Shown here: in pieces, positions 48,710-57,670 of the stretch
Numbering within the stretch: position 1 is the stretch's first letter
Layout: the number at the start of each line of letters is the position of its first letter
From: Schlesneria paludicola DSM 18645
GTDB taxonomy: Bacteria > Planctomycetota > Planctomycetia > Planctomycetales > Planctomycetaceae
DNA length: 64,000 bases
Assembly: GCA_945862235.1 (NCBI GenBank)
Contig: CAMAYU010000001.1
Location: forward strand, 1-64,000
Reading direction: 5' to 3'
Position numbers and translations under genes: made by a program
The notes under the pieces: model-generated
The model's database searches: none
What the model saw: only the letters and a program-made list of their open reading frames with translations
What the model was told of the DNA's origin: nothing

Positions 48710-50485
48710 CTACCGCCGTTGATGAGCACCACCGCGTCCTCGAGAGCCACTATTTCCACGGCCGCGCGGCTCGGGACCGTGAGAACGAACGAGGTACGAA
48801 ATGGCCTCTTCCCATGTGGGAATCCCCTCGTAGTTCACGGGAGCGAGCGGCTCTTCATCGACAGGAGCGACCGCAGGTCGAACGGCCCGACCGCCGCCAC
48901 TGTGACCGGCAACAGCGTCTTCGCCATCGTCGTCATCATCCTGTTCATCGTCTTCATGGTCGTCTTCGCCTGCCTTCTCACCACTTACCAACGCAGCGAC
49001 CGGTGAAGGTTGCTCATCAGATCGCTTGCGACCGCGACGACGGCGGCGACGTGGGCGACGCTTTTCACCGTCCTCGTTGTTCTCGTCGTCCTCCTCTTCA
49101 GTGCTGGCGGAACGCGAGTCAGCGGTCTCCTCCTCGTCAGACTGAGTTTCATCAGACTGAGAGTCGTCATCGCTTCCGAAGCCGAGCATGTCTTCGCTGT
49201 CGTTGTCGTCATCGTCCGAATCACTCAATTCCGCGCCGCCATCGGCGGCGATTTCGGCTTCCGTGCGACGACCGCGTCCACCACGTCGTCGCCGGCGGCG
49301 ACGGCGTGGGCGACGATCTTCGTCGCTCGGCTCATCAGACGAACTCGTCTCCCCGTCAGCGGCCTCTTCGCCGTCGTCCTCTTCCGCGAACTCTTGGAAC
49401 AAGTCGGACGCGAACACATCGTCGTCATCGACAGGTTCCGTCTGCCGCGCGACGGGGGCCGGCTTGCGTGCGGGAACCTCGGACCTCACGGAAGGTGCGG
49501 GGCTGCGACGTGGTTTGGGTTCGTCATCCAAGCCTGCTGCGAACCCCTCGTCAGAACCAGCCGAAGTTGCTTGAGGAGGCAATGATCGTGGCGGGCGAGT
49601 TTCATCTCCAGAAGCCTTTTGAGGAGGTCGCCGATCCGATCGTGGTGCCTCACTTCGCTCGCGCGGGGCATCACTACGCTCCGCACGCGGGGCATCACTA
49701 CGCTCCGCACGCGGGGCATCACCACGCGATTCGCTTCGGCGTCGCGGACCTCGGTCCGACCTTCCTGGAGCAGGAACGCCATCGGCCGGAGCGACTTCTT
49801 CACGCAGAACGGGGGCCGGGCGTGCGTCCACTTCATCACGATTGGCTCGTTCGCGCCGAGGCTGTTCGGCACGCGGTGCCTGTTCACGAGGAGGAGCCTC
49901 GCGACGCGCGCCCCCTCGGTCACGATCGCGTGGCCGTTGTTCACGTCCTGCATCACGATCGCGTGGTGGTCCGTCGTTGTCTCGGCGAGCGGGGCGACCT
50001 CCGCCTCGCGAAGCAGCCACATCGGACTGAGGGCGTGCAACCGGAGCCTTATTCGGCTCGTCGAAATTCCAGCTTTCGAGGGCGTCCCAAATGTCGCGGT
50101 CACTGTCCTCGCGTGCGCGTTTCGATGGCTCACGTTCGCGAGCTGGCGCGTCGTCCGCATCCCGTTCGGCAGCGACTTCTCGTCGTTCAGGAGCAACGGC
50201 CTTCTTCTCTGTGACGGGCGTGTCCTCAGGAAACGAAAGGTCTTCCTCGGGGAAAGACAGGTCCGGCTCGGAAGCCTGTTCGGCAACGCGGGCCTTCGAC
50301 CCCGAAACGGCCTCGGGGGAAGGTGACACTTCGGCCGGGATCGACTTGGCTGTGGGCGGCTCATCGTCGGGGAGGTCGAAGTCGTCGTCGGCTCCTCCGA
50401 ATTGAATGCCCAGCAGATCGGAGGCAAGCTTGCCCCACGAATCGTCGTCTTTGGTTTTAGAAGCGGAAGGAGGTTGTTTGGCCAT
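48710..50485 (-). CDS. Long, highly charged, low-complexity (probably disordered) protein
   Basis: MAKQPPSASKTKDDDSWGKLASDLLGIQFGGADDDFDLPDDEPP; Arg/Asp/Glu-rich repeats; folded-looking tail NYEGIPTWEEAISYLVRSH. Confidence 0.8.
   Translation of the reverse strand: MAKQPPSASKTKDDDSWGKLASDLLGIQFGGADDDFDLPDDEPPTAKSIPAEVSPSPEAVSGSKARVAEQASEPDLSFPEEDLSFPEDTPVTEKKAVAPERREVAAERDADDAPAREREPSKRAREDSDRDIWDALESWNFDEPNKAPVARPQSDVAASRGGGRPARRDNDGPPRDRDAGREQRPRDRDRGGARREAPPREQAPRAEQPRRERANRDEVDARPAPVLREEVAPADGVPAPGRSDRGPRRRSESRGDAPRAERSDAPRAERSDAPRERSEAPRSDRRPPQKASGDETRPPRSLPPQATSAGSDEGFAAGLDDEPKPRRSPAPSVRSEVPARKPAPVARQTEPVDDDDVFASDLFQEFAEEDDGEEAADGETSSSDEPSDEDRRPRRRRRRRRGGRGRRTEAEIAADGGAELSDSDDDDNDSEDMLGFGSDDDSQSDETQSDEEETADSRSASTEEEDDENNEDGEKRRPRRRRRRGRKRSDEQPSPVAALVSGEKAGEDDHEDDEQDDDDDGEDAVAGHSGGGRAVRPAVAPVDEEPLAPVNYEGIPTWEEAISYLVRSHGPEPRGRGNSGSRGRGGAHQRR
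49650..49730. repeat. 24-bp tandem repeat inside the charged ORF
   Basis: TCACTACGCTCCGCACGCGGGGCA units, encoding (SDAPRAER)n. Confidence 0.88.
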
Positions 50486-50685
50486 GAACGTTCTGGGGTC
50501 CACGAGGTATCGGCTTGGATGCGAACCGACCGCGTGAAACCACGCCCAGTCAGCCGCCAGATTGCGGGCGAACTATGGCGTTTGAACGGGCTTTCTGCAA
50601 CACACGTCCTCAAAGCACTGCCGTCACTCAGGCGGGGAGATTGAGGATCACGGAGCTGGGTGGATCTCCTCAAACTTGAGCCAAG

Positions 50686-51174
50686 TCACCGGGAGACTTC
50701 CGTGGCTTGAACCTGTTGAATCTCCGCCTGCTTCTCCAACGCGGTCTGCAAGGACTGGTTGTACTCCGCAAACTTGGCATAGCCTTCGTGCTTCACCAGC
50801 AGATCGGCTTGAGGACTGAGAATGACCGTGCAGGGGAGCCGCTCCACTTCCAAAATCTTCGCGATCTTGGCGTCGCGGTCGAAGTCGAGGTGAACGGGGA
50901 TGAAGTTTCGCTCGACGAGCGCCGTGATCCGTTTGTCGCCCAAGGTCTCCCGTTCCAGCTTGTGGCAGAACGTACACCAACTCGCGCCGAAGACGATCAG
51001 CAGCGGCTTGTCCTGCTCGATCGCGATCTTGTGCGCCGCCTTCAAACTATAGTTCCAGCGAATCTTCTGTGTGGGAGCCGCGGCAAAGGGCGGAGCCGCT
51101 TCGGCTGATTTCGCCGCACGGTTCAGGGCAACACCCGACCCCAACAATCCCAAACAGAAGTGGCGACGATCCAT
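50686..51174 (-). CDS. Thioredoxin-family protein with signal peptide
   Basis: PLLIVFGASWCTFCHKLERETLGDKRITALVERNFIPVHLDFDRDAKIAKILEVERLPCTVILSPQADLL. Confidence 0.93.
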   Translation of the reverse strand: MDRRHFCLGLLGSGVALNRAAKSAEAAPPFAAAPTQKIRWNYSLKAAHKIAIEQDKPLLIVFGASWCTFCHKLERETLGDKRITALVERNFIPVHLDFDRDAKIAKILEVERLPCTVILSPQADLLVKHEGYAKFAEYNQSLQTALEKQAEIQQVQATEVSR

Positions 51175-51403
51175 GGCGACATCCTTTTCGCAGTGAGTGG
51201 CGGCGAGCGACTCGGCGATGTCTTATCGGCCAGCAGCACGGAAGATTGGCGTTTCTGTTCGAGTTCTCCCAACCGGCCGGTTCGATTCGCAGGACTTCCT
51301 CGGCACAACCTGCCCCCCTTACCACGGCGGAGGGGTGGCAGTGCCGCACTGTACTACTTGGTCTAGAAATGTTGTCGGGCTGCACGCATTTGGGTCGCCT
51401 GAA

Positions 51404-51513
51404 AGTAGCCTTCATCGCTCCGCGTGAAGGAAGTCGAACGCGAGTTGGGAGTGGATCGGCATCGGCATTGATCCACTCCCAATCGGCTACCTTTACGCGG
51501 AGCGATGAACGCT
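51404..51513. repeat. ~110-bp nested inverted repeat
   Basis: GTAGCCTTCATCGCTCCGCGTGAAGG..TTGGGAGTGGATCggcatcggcattGATCCACTCCCAA..GGCTACCTTTACGCGGAGCGATGAACGCTAC. Confidence 0.9.
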
Positions 51514-53158
51514 ACGCTCCCGCCAGAGCCTGCGTGACGGCATTGCGGGCTTCGGTGACGAGGCTGCTCAGATGGGCAGGGTCTCGGAAGCTTTCGGCGT
51601 ACAGTTTGTAGATCGCTTCGGTTCCCGAAGGTCTCGCCGCGAACCAGCCGTTCGCCGTTGTGACCTTCACTCCTCCGATCGCTTTGTGATTGCCGGGGGC
51701 TTCGCTGAGTTTAGCTGTGATCGCGTCACCGGCCAGCGTGGTGGAAGTAATTGCGACGGGAGTCAGATGTTTGAACGCCGCTTTCTCGGCGAGTGAGATC
51801 GGCTGGTCGATCCGAACGTAATGTCGCTCACCGAACTGCTCGACGAGCGACTGATAGTGTTCGCCGGGATCGCGTCCTGTCTTCGCGGTGATCTCGGCCG
51901 CAAGCAGTGCGAGGATGATGCCGTCCTTGTCGGTGGACCAGACTTGGCCATCACGGCGGAGGAAGCTCGCGCCGGCACTCTCTTCACCCCCGAAGCCAAG
52001 TGTTCCCGAATAGAGTCCCTCGACGAACCACTTGAACCCGACCGGCACTTCGTAGAGCGTGCGGCCGAGCGATGCGGCGACCGCGTCGATCATGCTGCTG
52101 CTGACGCACGTCTTGCCGACGGCTGCGGTTGCGGACCAATTCGGTCGGTTCGAGAATAAGTACTGAATGGCGACGGCCAGGTAATGGTTCGGGTTCATCA
52201 GTCCAGACGACTTCGTGACGATGCCGTGTCGGTCGGTATCGGGGTCGTTGCCGAACGACAGGTCGTACTGATCCTTCAGTTGGACGAGACTCGCCATCGC
52301 GAACGGGCTGGAGCAGTCCATCCGGATCTTGCCGTCGTGGTCGAGAGTCATGAAGCCGAACTGCGGATCGACCTTGTCGTTCACGACGGTGATGTTCAGG
52401 CCATACGTCTCCGCGATTGGTTGCCAGTACCCAACACCGGCTCCGCCGAGCGGATCGACTCCCAGCCTCAGCCCTGCTGATTTGATCGCGTCCAGATCGA
52501 TCACCGACTTCAGGTCGTCGATGTAGGCGCGGGCGAAGTCGCGTTGAAAGGTCGTCGGCGCGCGAAGCGCGGTCTCGAAAGGTAGGCGACGCACACCGGA
52601 GTTGCGGCCTCGCAGCAGTTCGTTCGCGCGGTTCTGGACCCAGCCGGTGATGTCCGTATCGGCGGGGCCGCCGTTCGTTGAGTTGTATTTGAAGCCGCCA
52701 TCGGCAGGCGGATTGTGTGACGGCGTGATGACGATGCCATCGGCCAGTTGATCGCGTCGTCCCTTGTTGTAGTTGAGGATCGCGTGCGAGATCGTTGGCG
52801 TCGGCGTGAACCCGTTGCCGTTCTGCACGACGGTCTCGACACCGTTCGCCGCGAGGACTTCGAGAGCCGTCCGTTCAGCCGGAGCCGACAGCGCGTGCGT
52901 GTCCTTTCCCAAGAACAGCGGCCCCGTGATCTGGTGAGCCTGACGGTACTCGACCAACGCTTGTGTGATCGCGCCGATATGAGCTTCTGTGAACGTCGCA
53001 TTCGTGGACGTACCTCGATGCCCGCTCGTCCCAAAGCTGACTTGCTGAGTCACATTGTCCGGATCGGGTTGCTGCGTGAAGTACTGCTCGATCAACCGAT
53101 TGGTGTCGATCAACATTTCGGTCGGAGCCAACTTCCCAGCCAACGGATGCGTCGCCAT
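51512..53158 (-). CDS. pgm: Phosphoglucomutase (alpha-D-glucose phosphate-specific)
   Basis: [65 protein letters not shown]. Confidence 0.97.
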   Translation of the reverse strand: MATHPLAGKLAPTEMLIDTNRLIEQYFTQQPDPDNVTQQVSFGTSGHRGTSTNATFTEAHIGAITQALVEYRQAHQITGPLFLGKDTHALSAPAERTALEVLAANGVETVVQNGNGFTPTPTISHAILNYNKGRRDQLADGIVITPSHNPPADGGFKYNSTNGGPADTDITGWVQNRANELLRGRNSGVRRLPFETALRAPTTFQRDFARAYIDDLKSVIDLDAIKSAGLRLGVDPLGGAGVGYWQPIAETYGLNITVVNDKVDPQFGFMTLDHDGKIRMDCSSPFAMASLVQLKDQYDLSFGNDPDTDRHGIVTKSSGLMNPNHYLAVAIQYLFSNRPNWSATAAVGKTCVSSSMIDAVAASLGRTLYEVPVGFKWFVEGLYSGTLGFGGEESAGASFLRRDGQVWSTDKDGIILALLAAEITAKTGRDPGEHYQSLVEQFGERHYVRIDQPISLAEKAAFKHLTPVAITSTTLAGDAITAKLSEAPGNHKAIGGVKVTTANGWFAARPSGTEAIYKLYAESFRDPAHLSSLVTEARNAVTQALAGA

Positions 53159-53425
53159 GTTTGTTCCTCAAGGTTGTGGGGGGATGAGTCGTAGGGTGGA
53201 CGCCTCGTCCGTCCGTCCATTCATTCTTTCTCGGATGTTTCACCGTTCTGGTTCGGGGACGGGCGTCCCGACTCGACACTCATCGGTTGTTGAAAGTCGG
53301 CTGGGCCGAGCCGCCAGCCGACGCTACCATCGAAGCGGCGGTACTGTACCGGCAGCTCTCACGGATGGGCAGGTTCCCTCGCGTGACGGGTTGGTGCTGA
53401 GTCCGTCTATGCCGCTCGCGGCCCG

Positions 53426-53550
53426 TTGTGAGATGCTTCCGAGCGGGGCGCCGTCAGCCCCCCGGTTCTTTACAAGAGGGCTTACGCCCAAGAACCGGGA
53501 GGCTGACGCCACCCCGCTCTGATGTCTCATCAACTGCCGTTTGAGGTCTA
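53426..53550. repeat. Palindromic repeat family 1 (copy F)
   Basis: TTCCGAGCGGGGCGCCGTCAGCCCCCCGGTTCTTTACAAGAGGGCTTACGCCCAAGAACCGGGAGGCTGACGCCACCCCGCTCTGATGTCTCATCA. Confidence 0.93.
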
Positions 53551-53571
53551 GAAAACACGCAAAGGAACGCC

Positions 53572-56010
53572 ATGACTCGATGCACGCGGATCGTTCTCTC
53601 GGGCTTGTTTGTTGTGGCGTTGGTGCTGGGAGAGATGCCGCGTCACGCAAGTGCGGCTGATTTGTCCGGAGTGGCCGTCAAAGAGGCGATTGAACGAGGC
53701 AAGAAATTTCTCGCCAGCCAGCAAGAGGCGAGCGGCGCTTGGTCAAACGGCACTGAAGGTCAGACGGTCGGTACGACGGCGATCGCTTTGCTGGCGCTGA
53801 TTAACTCGGGAATGACTCCTCAGGACGGGCCGGTGAAACGCGGTCTGAAGTTCCTGCGTGAGAGCGATCCGAGCGTCCATCCGGAAACTTATCAAGTCGC
53901 GCTATCGATCATGGCACTGGCCGCAGCGAAAGATGGCGCGACCGATCGCGTGCGGATCAGCCATCTCGCCCAACGCTTGGAAGCGGGCCAAGTCACCCAG
54001 ACGAACCCTGGCGCATGGGGCTATGAACTGAGCGGTGGCGGCGGCTTCATTGGAGGTGACAGCAGCAACACTCAGTTCGCGATCCTTGGTCTGCGCGAGG
54101 CAGTCGAAGCGGGGGCCGTCGTGAGCCGCGAAACTTGGACGAGGAACCGTGACTACTGGGTGCGTGGCCAGAACGGTGACGGAGGCTGGGCCTATACCAG
54201 TCAGAAAGGCGCGGGCGGCAGTTACGGCAGCATGACCGTGGCGGGGGTCTCCTCGTTGGCGATCTGCGAACAGATGCTGCGTTCCGATCAAGGAGTCGCG
54301 CCGGATGGAACGCCTCCCTGCTGCAATCAAGCCGAGCCAAACCCCGAACTTGAGAAGGGGCTGGAGTGGCTCGCGCGTCACTTCAATCCCGGCAACAACA
54401 ACGGCAGTCCTCACGGCAACGTCTTGTACTTTCTCTACGGCATCGAGCGAGCCGGACGACTCAGCGGCCAGCGGTTCTTTGGCGAACACGATTGGTACCG
54501 CGAGGGGGCCGCGTACCTCGTCAAGATGCAGAACGCGGTGATTGGTCGCTGGGATGGAGCGGGCCACGGTGAGTCTCACCCCGTCATCGCGACGAGTTAC
54601 GCATTGCTGTACTTGTCGAAAGGCCTCGCCCCGGTTCTCGTCAACAAATTGAAGTACGGGCCGCGCGATCCGCAGCGACCGCTTGAAGTCGTGGGTGACG
54701 ATTGGAACCGCCATCGTCGTGACATTCGCAACCTGACCGAACACATCAGCGGACGACCGAAGTGGCCGAAACTCCTCACGTCACAGGAAGTGGACCTCGC
54801 CCGCGCCGTGAAGTCCGACGGCGTGAACTCGCTGCTGCAAGCTCCCGTCCTGTTCATCACCGGCAAGGACCGACCGAAATTCGCGCCGGAAGAACTCAAG
54901 CTGCTCAAAGAGTATCTCCAAGAAGGGGGTTTCATCTTCGCAATGCCGACCTGCCAGTCGGCCGAGTTTGAAGCCGGTCTGCGCGAAGTGCTGACTCACA
55001 TCCTGCCGCCGGGCGAGGGAGAACTGAAACCGCTGACGCCCGACCATCCGGTCTATCGCAGCGAACACTTGCTGCACTCTGACGGCGTGCCGCTCCTCGG
55101 AGTGGACTTCGGTTGCCGCACAACGGTGATCTATTCCCCCGAAGACCTCGGTTGCCTGTGGGATTACTGGGCGAAACAAGACCCGCCGAAACGCAACGTG
55201 CAGCTCACAGCCAAGATTCTCCGCGCGACGCAGATTGGCGTGAACGTGATGGCCTACGCCACCGGACGAGAGCCGCCCGACAAGACCGACGCCCCGAAGA
55301 AAGTGGCCGAAGCAGCGGACCTCGACAACGTCGAGCGAGGGCTGCTCCAGATCGCGCAGATCAAGCACGACGGAGCTTGGAACGCCGCCCCGCGCGCGTT
55401 GCGCAACCTGCTCGTCGCGCTGAACGAAACAGCGGGCATGGCCGCCTCAACCAAATCGCGTGAGCTGACCTTCGCCGATCCCAACGTCTTCCAACACCCG
55501 ATCCTCTACATGCACGGACGCAATCGTTTCGCCATGAACAACGATGAGAAAAAGCAACTGCGCGAGTACCTCGACCGTGGCGGAGTGTTGTTTGCAGACT
55601 CCTGCTGCGGCGCGAAGCCGTTCGACAAATCGTTCCGTGAGTTCATGCAGGCGGTCTTCCCCGACAAGAAGTTCGAGCGGATCGCCGTCAACCACGAGTT
55701 GTTCACGGAAAAGTACGGCCACGACATCCGCAAACTACGCCGCCGGATGCAGGAGGCCGTGGGTGAGACCGCCGCGTCGTCGATGAACGTGCGCGAAGTC
55801 GATCCGCTGCTGGAAGGGATCGAAATCGATGGCCGACTCGCCGTGATCTACAGCAAGTACGACATCAGCTGTGCTCTCGAACGACAATCGGCGGGGAACT
55901 GCGAAGGCTACCTCCCCGAAGACGCAGTGAAGCTCGCCACGAACATCGTGTTGTACGCGTCGCTGCAAGACCTGCGACTGAAGCCTGCCGAAGTGAGCGA
56001 ACCGAAGTGA
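53572..56010 (+). CDS. Exported DUF4159 protein with N-terminal prenyltransferase/squalene-cyclase-type repeats
   Basis: 812 aa; EAIERGKKFLASQQEASGAWSNGTEGQTVGTTAIALLALINSG; two similar C-terminal regions (LLQAPVLFITGKDRPKFAPEELKLLKEYLQEGGFIF; FQHPILYMHGRNRFAMNNDEKKQLREYLDRGGVLFADSCCG). Confidence 0.88.
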   Translation: MTRCTRIVLSGLFVVALVLGEMPRHASAADLSGVAVKEAIERGKKFLASQQEASGAWSNGTEGQTVGTTAIALLALINSGMTPQDGPVKRGLKFLRESDPSVHPETYQVALSIMALAAAKDGATDRVRISHLAQRLEAGQVTQTNPGAWGYELSGGGGFIGGDSSNTQFAILGLREAVEAGAVVSRETWTRNRDYWVRGQNGDGGWAYTSQKGAGGSYGSMTVAGVSSLAICEQMLRSDQGVAPDGTPPCCNQAEPNPELEKGLEWLARHFNPGNNNGSPHGNVLYFLYGIERAGRLSGQRFFGEHDWYREGAAYLVKMQNAVIGRWDGAGHGESHPVIATSYALLYLSKGLAPVLVNKLKYGPRDPQRPLEVVGDDWNRHRRDIRNLTEHISGRPKWPKLLTSQEVDLARAVKSDGVNSLLQAPVLFITGKDRPKFAPEELKLLKEYLQEGGFIFAMPTCQSAEFEAGLREVLTHILPPGEGELKPLTPDHPVYRSEHLLHSDGVPLLGVDFGCRTTVIYSPEDLGCLWDYWAKQDPPKRNVQLTAKILRATQIGVNVMAYATGREPPDKTDAPKKVAEAADLDNVERGLLQIAQIKHDGAWNAAPRALRNLLVALNETAGMAASTKSRELTFADPNVFQHPILYMHGRNRFAMNNDEKKQLREYLDRGGVLFADSCCGAKPFDKSFREFMQAVFPDKKFERIAVNHELFTEKYGHDIRKLRRRMQEAVGETAASSMNVREVDPLLEGIEIDGRLAVIYSKYDISCALERQSAGNCEGYLPEDAVKLATNIVLYASLQDLRLKPAEVSEPK

Positions 56011-56040
56011 CCGCCCAACGCTCGGCGTGAATCATCGAGG

Positions 56041-56433
56041 TCAATCGGCGCTCAAAACTTCGTCACGGCAGCGCTCGGGGAAAACCGCGATCAGTTCGTG
56101 AGCTTGGTTTGGTCCCCAAGCGGCGACGGCTTCTTTGAGGATGCTCAAGTACGTTGCCCGGTTGTCCCAGTCCGGTTGAAACGGCAGAGCCTCGTGGATC
56201 AACACGATCCGGCGCGGATGCTCGATCCACGCGAGATCGCGGAGACATTCTTCGAGAGCATCCCAGTTCCAGCCGAAGTAACCGGGAAAATCCAAGCCGC
56301 GTGCAAGAACCGTCAACAGATCTCGCTTACGCAGCAGACCGGCCGGAACTCGGACGACGCGTGCTTCGGCGGCTGAATACAGAGCCGGGGCGTCAACAAA
56401 TTGGAAGCCGACGGGACAAGGTGAATCGGACAT
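56041..56433 (-). CDS. Barstar-family protein
   Basis: RKRDLLTVLARGLDFPGYFGWNWDALEECLRDLAWIEHPRRIVLIHEALPF. Confidence 0.88.
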   Translation of the reverse strand: MSDSPCPVGFQFVDAPALYSAAEARVVRVPAGLLRKRDLLTVLARGLDFPGYFGWNWDALEECLRDLAWIEHPRRIVLIHEALPFQPDWDNRATYLSILKEAVAAWGPNQAHELIAVFPERCRDEVLSAD

Positions 56434-56505
56434 GACGGAAGAATTCTCGGGGATGTCGTTGCGTGGGAAGCGCCGTTCATGGACGAGGCGTCTGATCGAG
56501 GCCGG

Positions 56506-57363
56506 TCATTTGATCTTCTTAAACGTCTCGTAATGGTCGGGCGTGTACCAGATGTCGCCGCTCTTGCCGAAGATGACTCGTTGCGGTCCGGGACCGTTGA
56601 TGTCCTTCGTCGGATGAACGTACTCGGTGTAATAGCCCTGCGGTTTTTGAGGGAGTCGGCGTTCGCGATTGCCGAACGTCGAGCCGTCATTGCGATGCGT
56701 GTTCCGCTCGCCCCGCGCGATCCGGTCGAGCGTCGGTTGCAGGTCGATCGTCCCTTTGAAAACGACACGACCGAAGTCACGAATCGTCTGGTTTTCAAGC
56801 TGAGCCGTCGTCGCTGACTTCTTCTCGACAGTGTCCGGTTTCGGAGTATCACGTCGTGGATCGTTCGTCGGTTGCGTGGGCGACTTCGGACTCATCCGCG
56901 GATCGGGCGCGGTGCGGTCTGAAGTCGATCGATCATTCGCCGTGGGGGCGCGACCAGCCGTCGTTGGACTCGGACCAGCTCGCGTCGGAGCGGGGGTTCG
57001 ATCGGTCGTCGCGAGCGGCTTGCCGGGCACTGCGGTCTTGGACGATGTGCTTCCCGCGGTGGATGGCAGAGCCTCACGCGACGGAACTGTTCCCGGTTCT
57101 GGCATTACCTCCGGTACGACCGGAGCATCGTGAAAGTCGTCGTTGGAAGCGACTTCGCTGGACGATGCCCGTGTTGTCGTCGCAGCAGGCTTCGCACCGT
57201 TCTCTTGTTGCGCGAGAACACGCTCCCGTTCGGTAGCATCCCGCCGCTGTGTGTTCTGATACCAAGCGAACCCGAGGAATCCCAAGATCAATACGATGAC
57301 GAGCCACGGCGAGAGCTTCTGCACCCCCATTCGTGGAGTGGATGGAGTGGAACCGCTGGACAT
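56506..57363 (-). CDS. Membrane-anchored barnase-like ribonuclease
   Basis: TM segment LSPWLVIVLILGFLGFAWYQ, long Pro/Thr/Ala linker, C-terminus GSTFGNRERRLPQKPQGYYTEYVHPTKDINGPGPQRVIFGKSGDIWYTPDHYETFKKI. Confidence 0.88.
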   Translation of the reverse strand: MSSGSTPSTPRMGVQKLSPWLVIVLILGFLGFAWYQNTQRRDATERERVLAQQENGAKPAATTTRASSSEVASNDDFHDAPVVPEVMPEPGTVPSREALPSTAGSTSSKTAVPGKPLATTDRTPAPTRAGPSPTTAGRAPTANDRSTSDRTAPDPRMSPKSPTQPTNDPRRDTPKPDTVEKKSATTAQLENQTIRDFGRVVFKGTIDLQPTLDRIARGERNTHRNDGSTFGNRERRLPQKPQGYYTEYVHPTKDINGPGPQRVIFGKSGDIWYTPDHYETFKKIK

Positions 57364-57478
57364 GGCGAACTCAAAAAAGTTAGTTGACCGGTTAGGCTCC
57401 AACCGAAACGGCGGCATGAGGCTCCACTCGACACTATATCCGAACCTCACGCGGCCATAAGTGAGGCGCTTACAAGTT

Positions 57479-57572
57479 TAGGACCGGCGCAACAATCACT
57501 GTCCCCTCGTGGCGGATGCTGCCAGCATCCGAGCCGACGCTGGCAGCGTCGGCCACGACAGTGATTGCTGCG
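57479..57572. repeat. Palindromic intergenic repeat, family 2 (copy 2, inverted relative to copy 1)
   Basis: GGACCGGCGCAACAATCACTGTCCCCTCGTGGCGGATGCTGCCAGCATCCGAGCCGACGCTGGCAGCGTCGGCCACGACAGTGATTGCTGCG. Confidence 0.92.
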
Positions 57573-57670
57573 ACTCGAATTGTGACTCAGCACGTGTTTC
57601 TCTGATGAATCCCTTTTCTTTGTTGCAACAGATTTCAACCCTTCGCCCACTTCCACCACTCAACATCCTG

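Noticed and set aside
48814-50214. 466-aa plus-strand ORF rich in Arg/His
   Set aside because: Antisense to the low-complexity protein at 48710-50485; composition is a by-product of the complementary strand.
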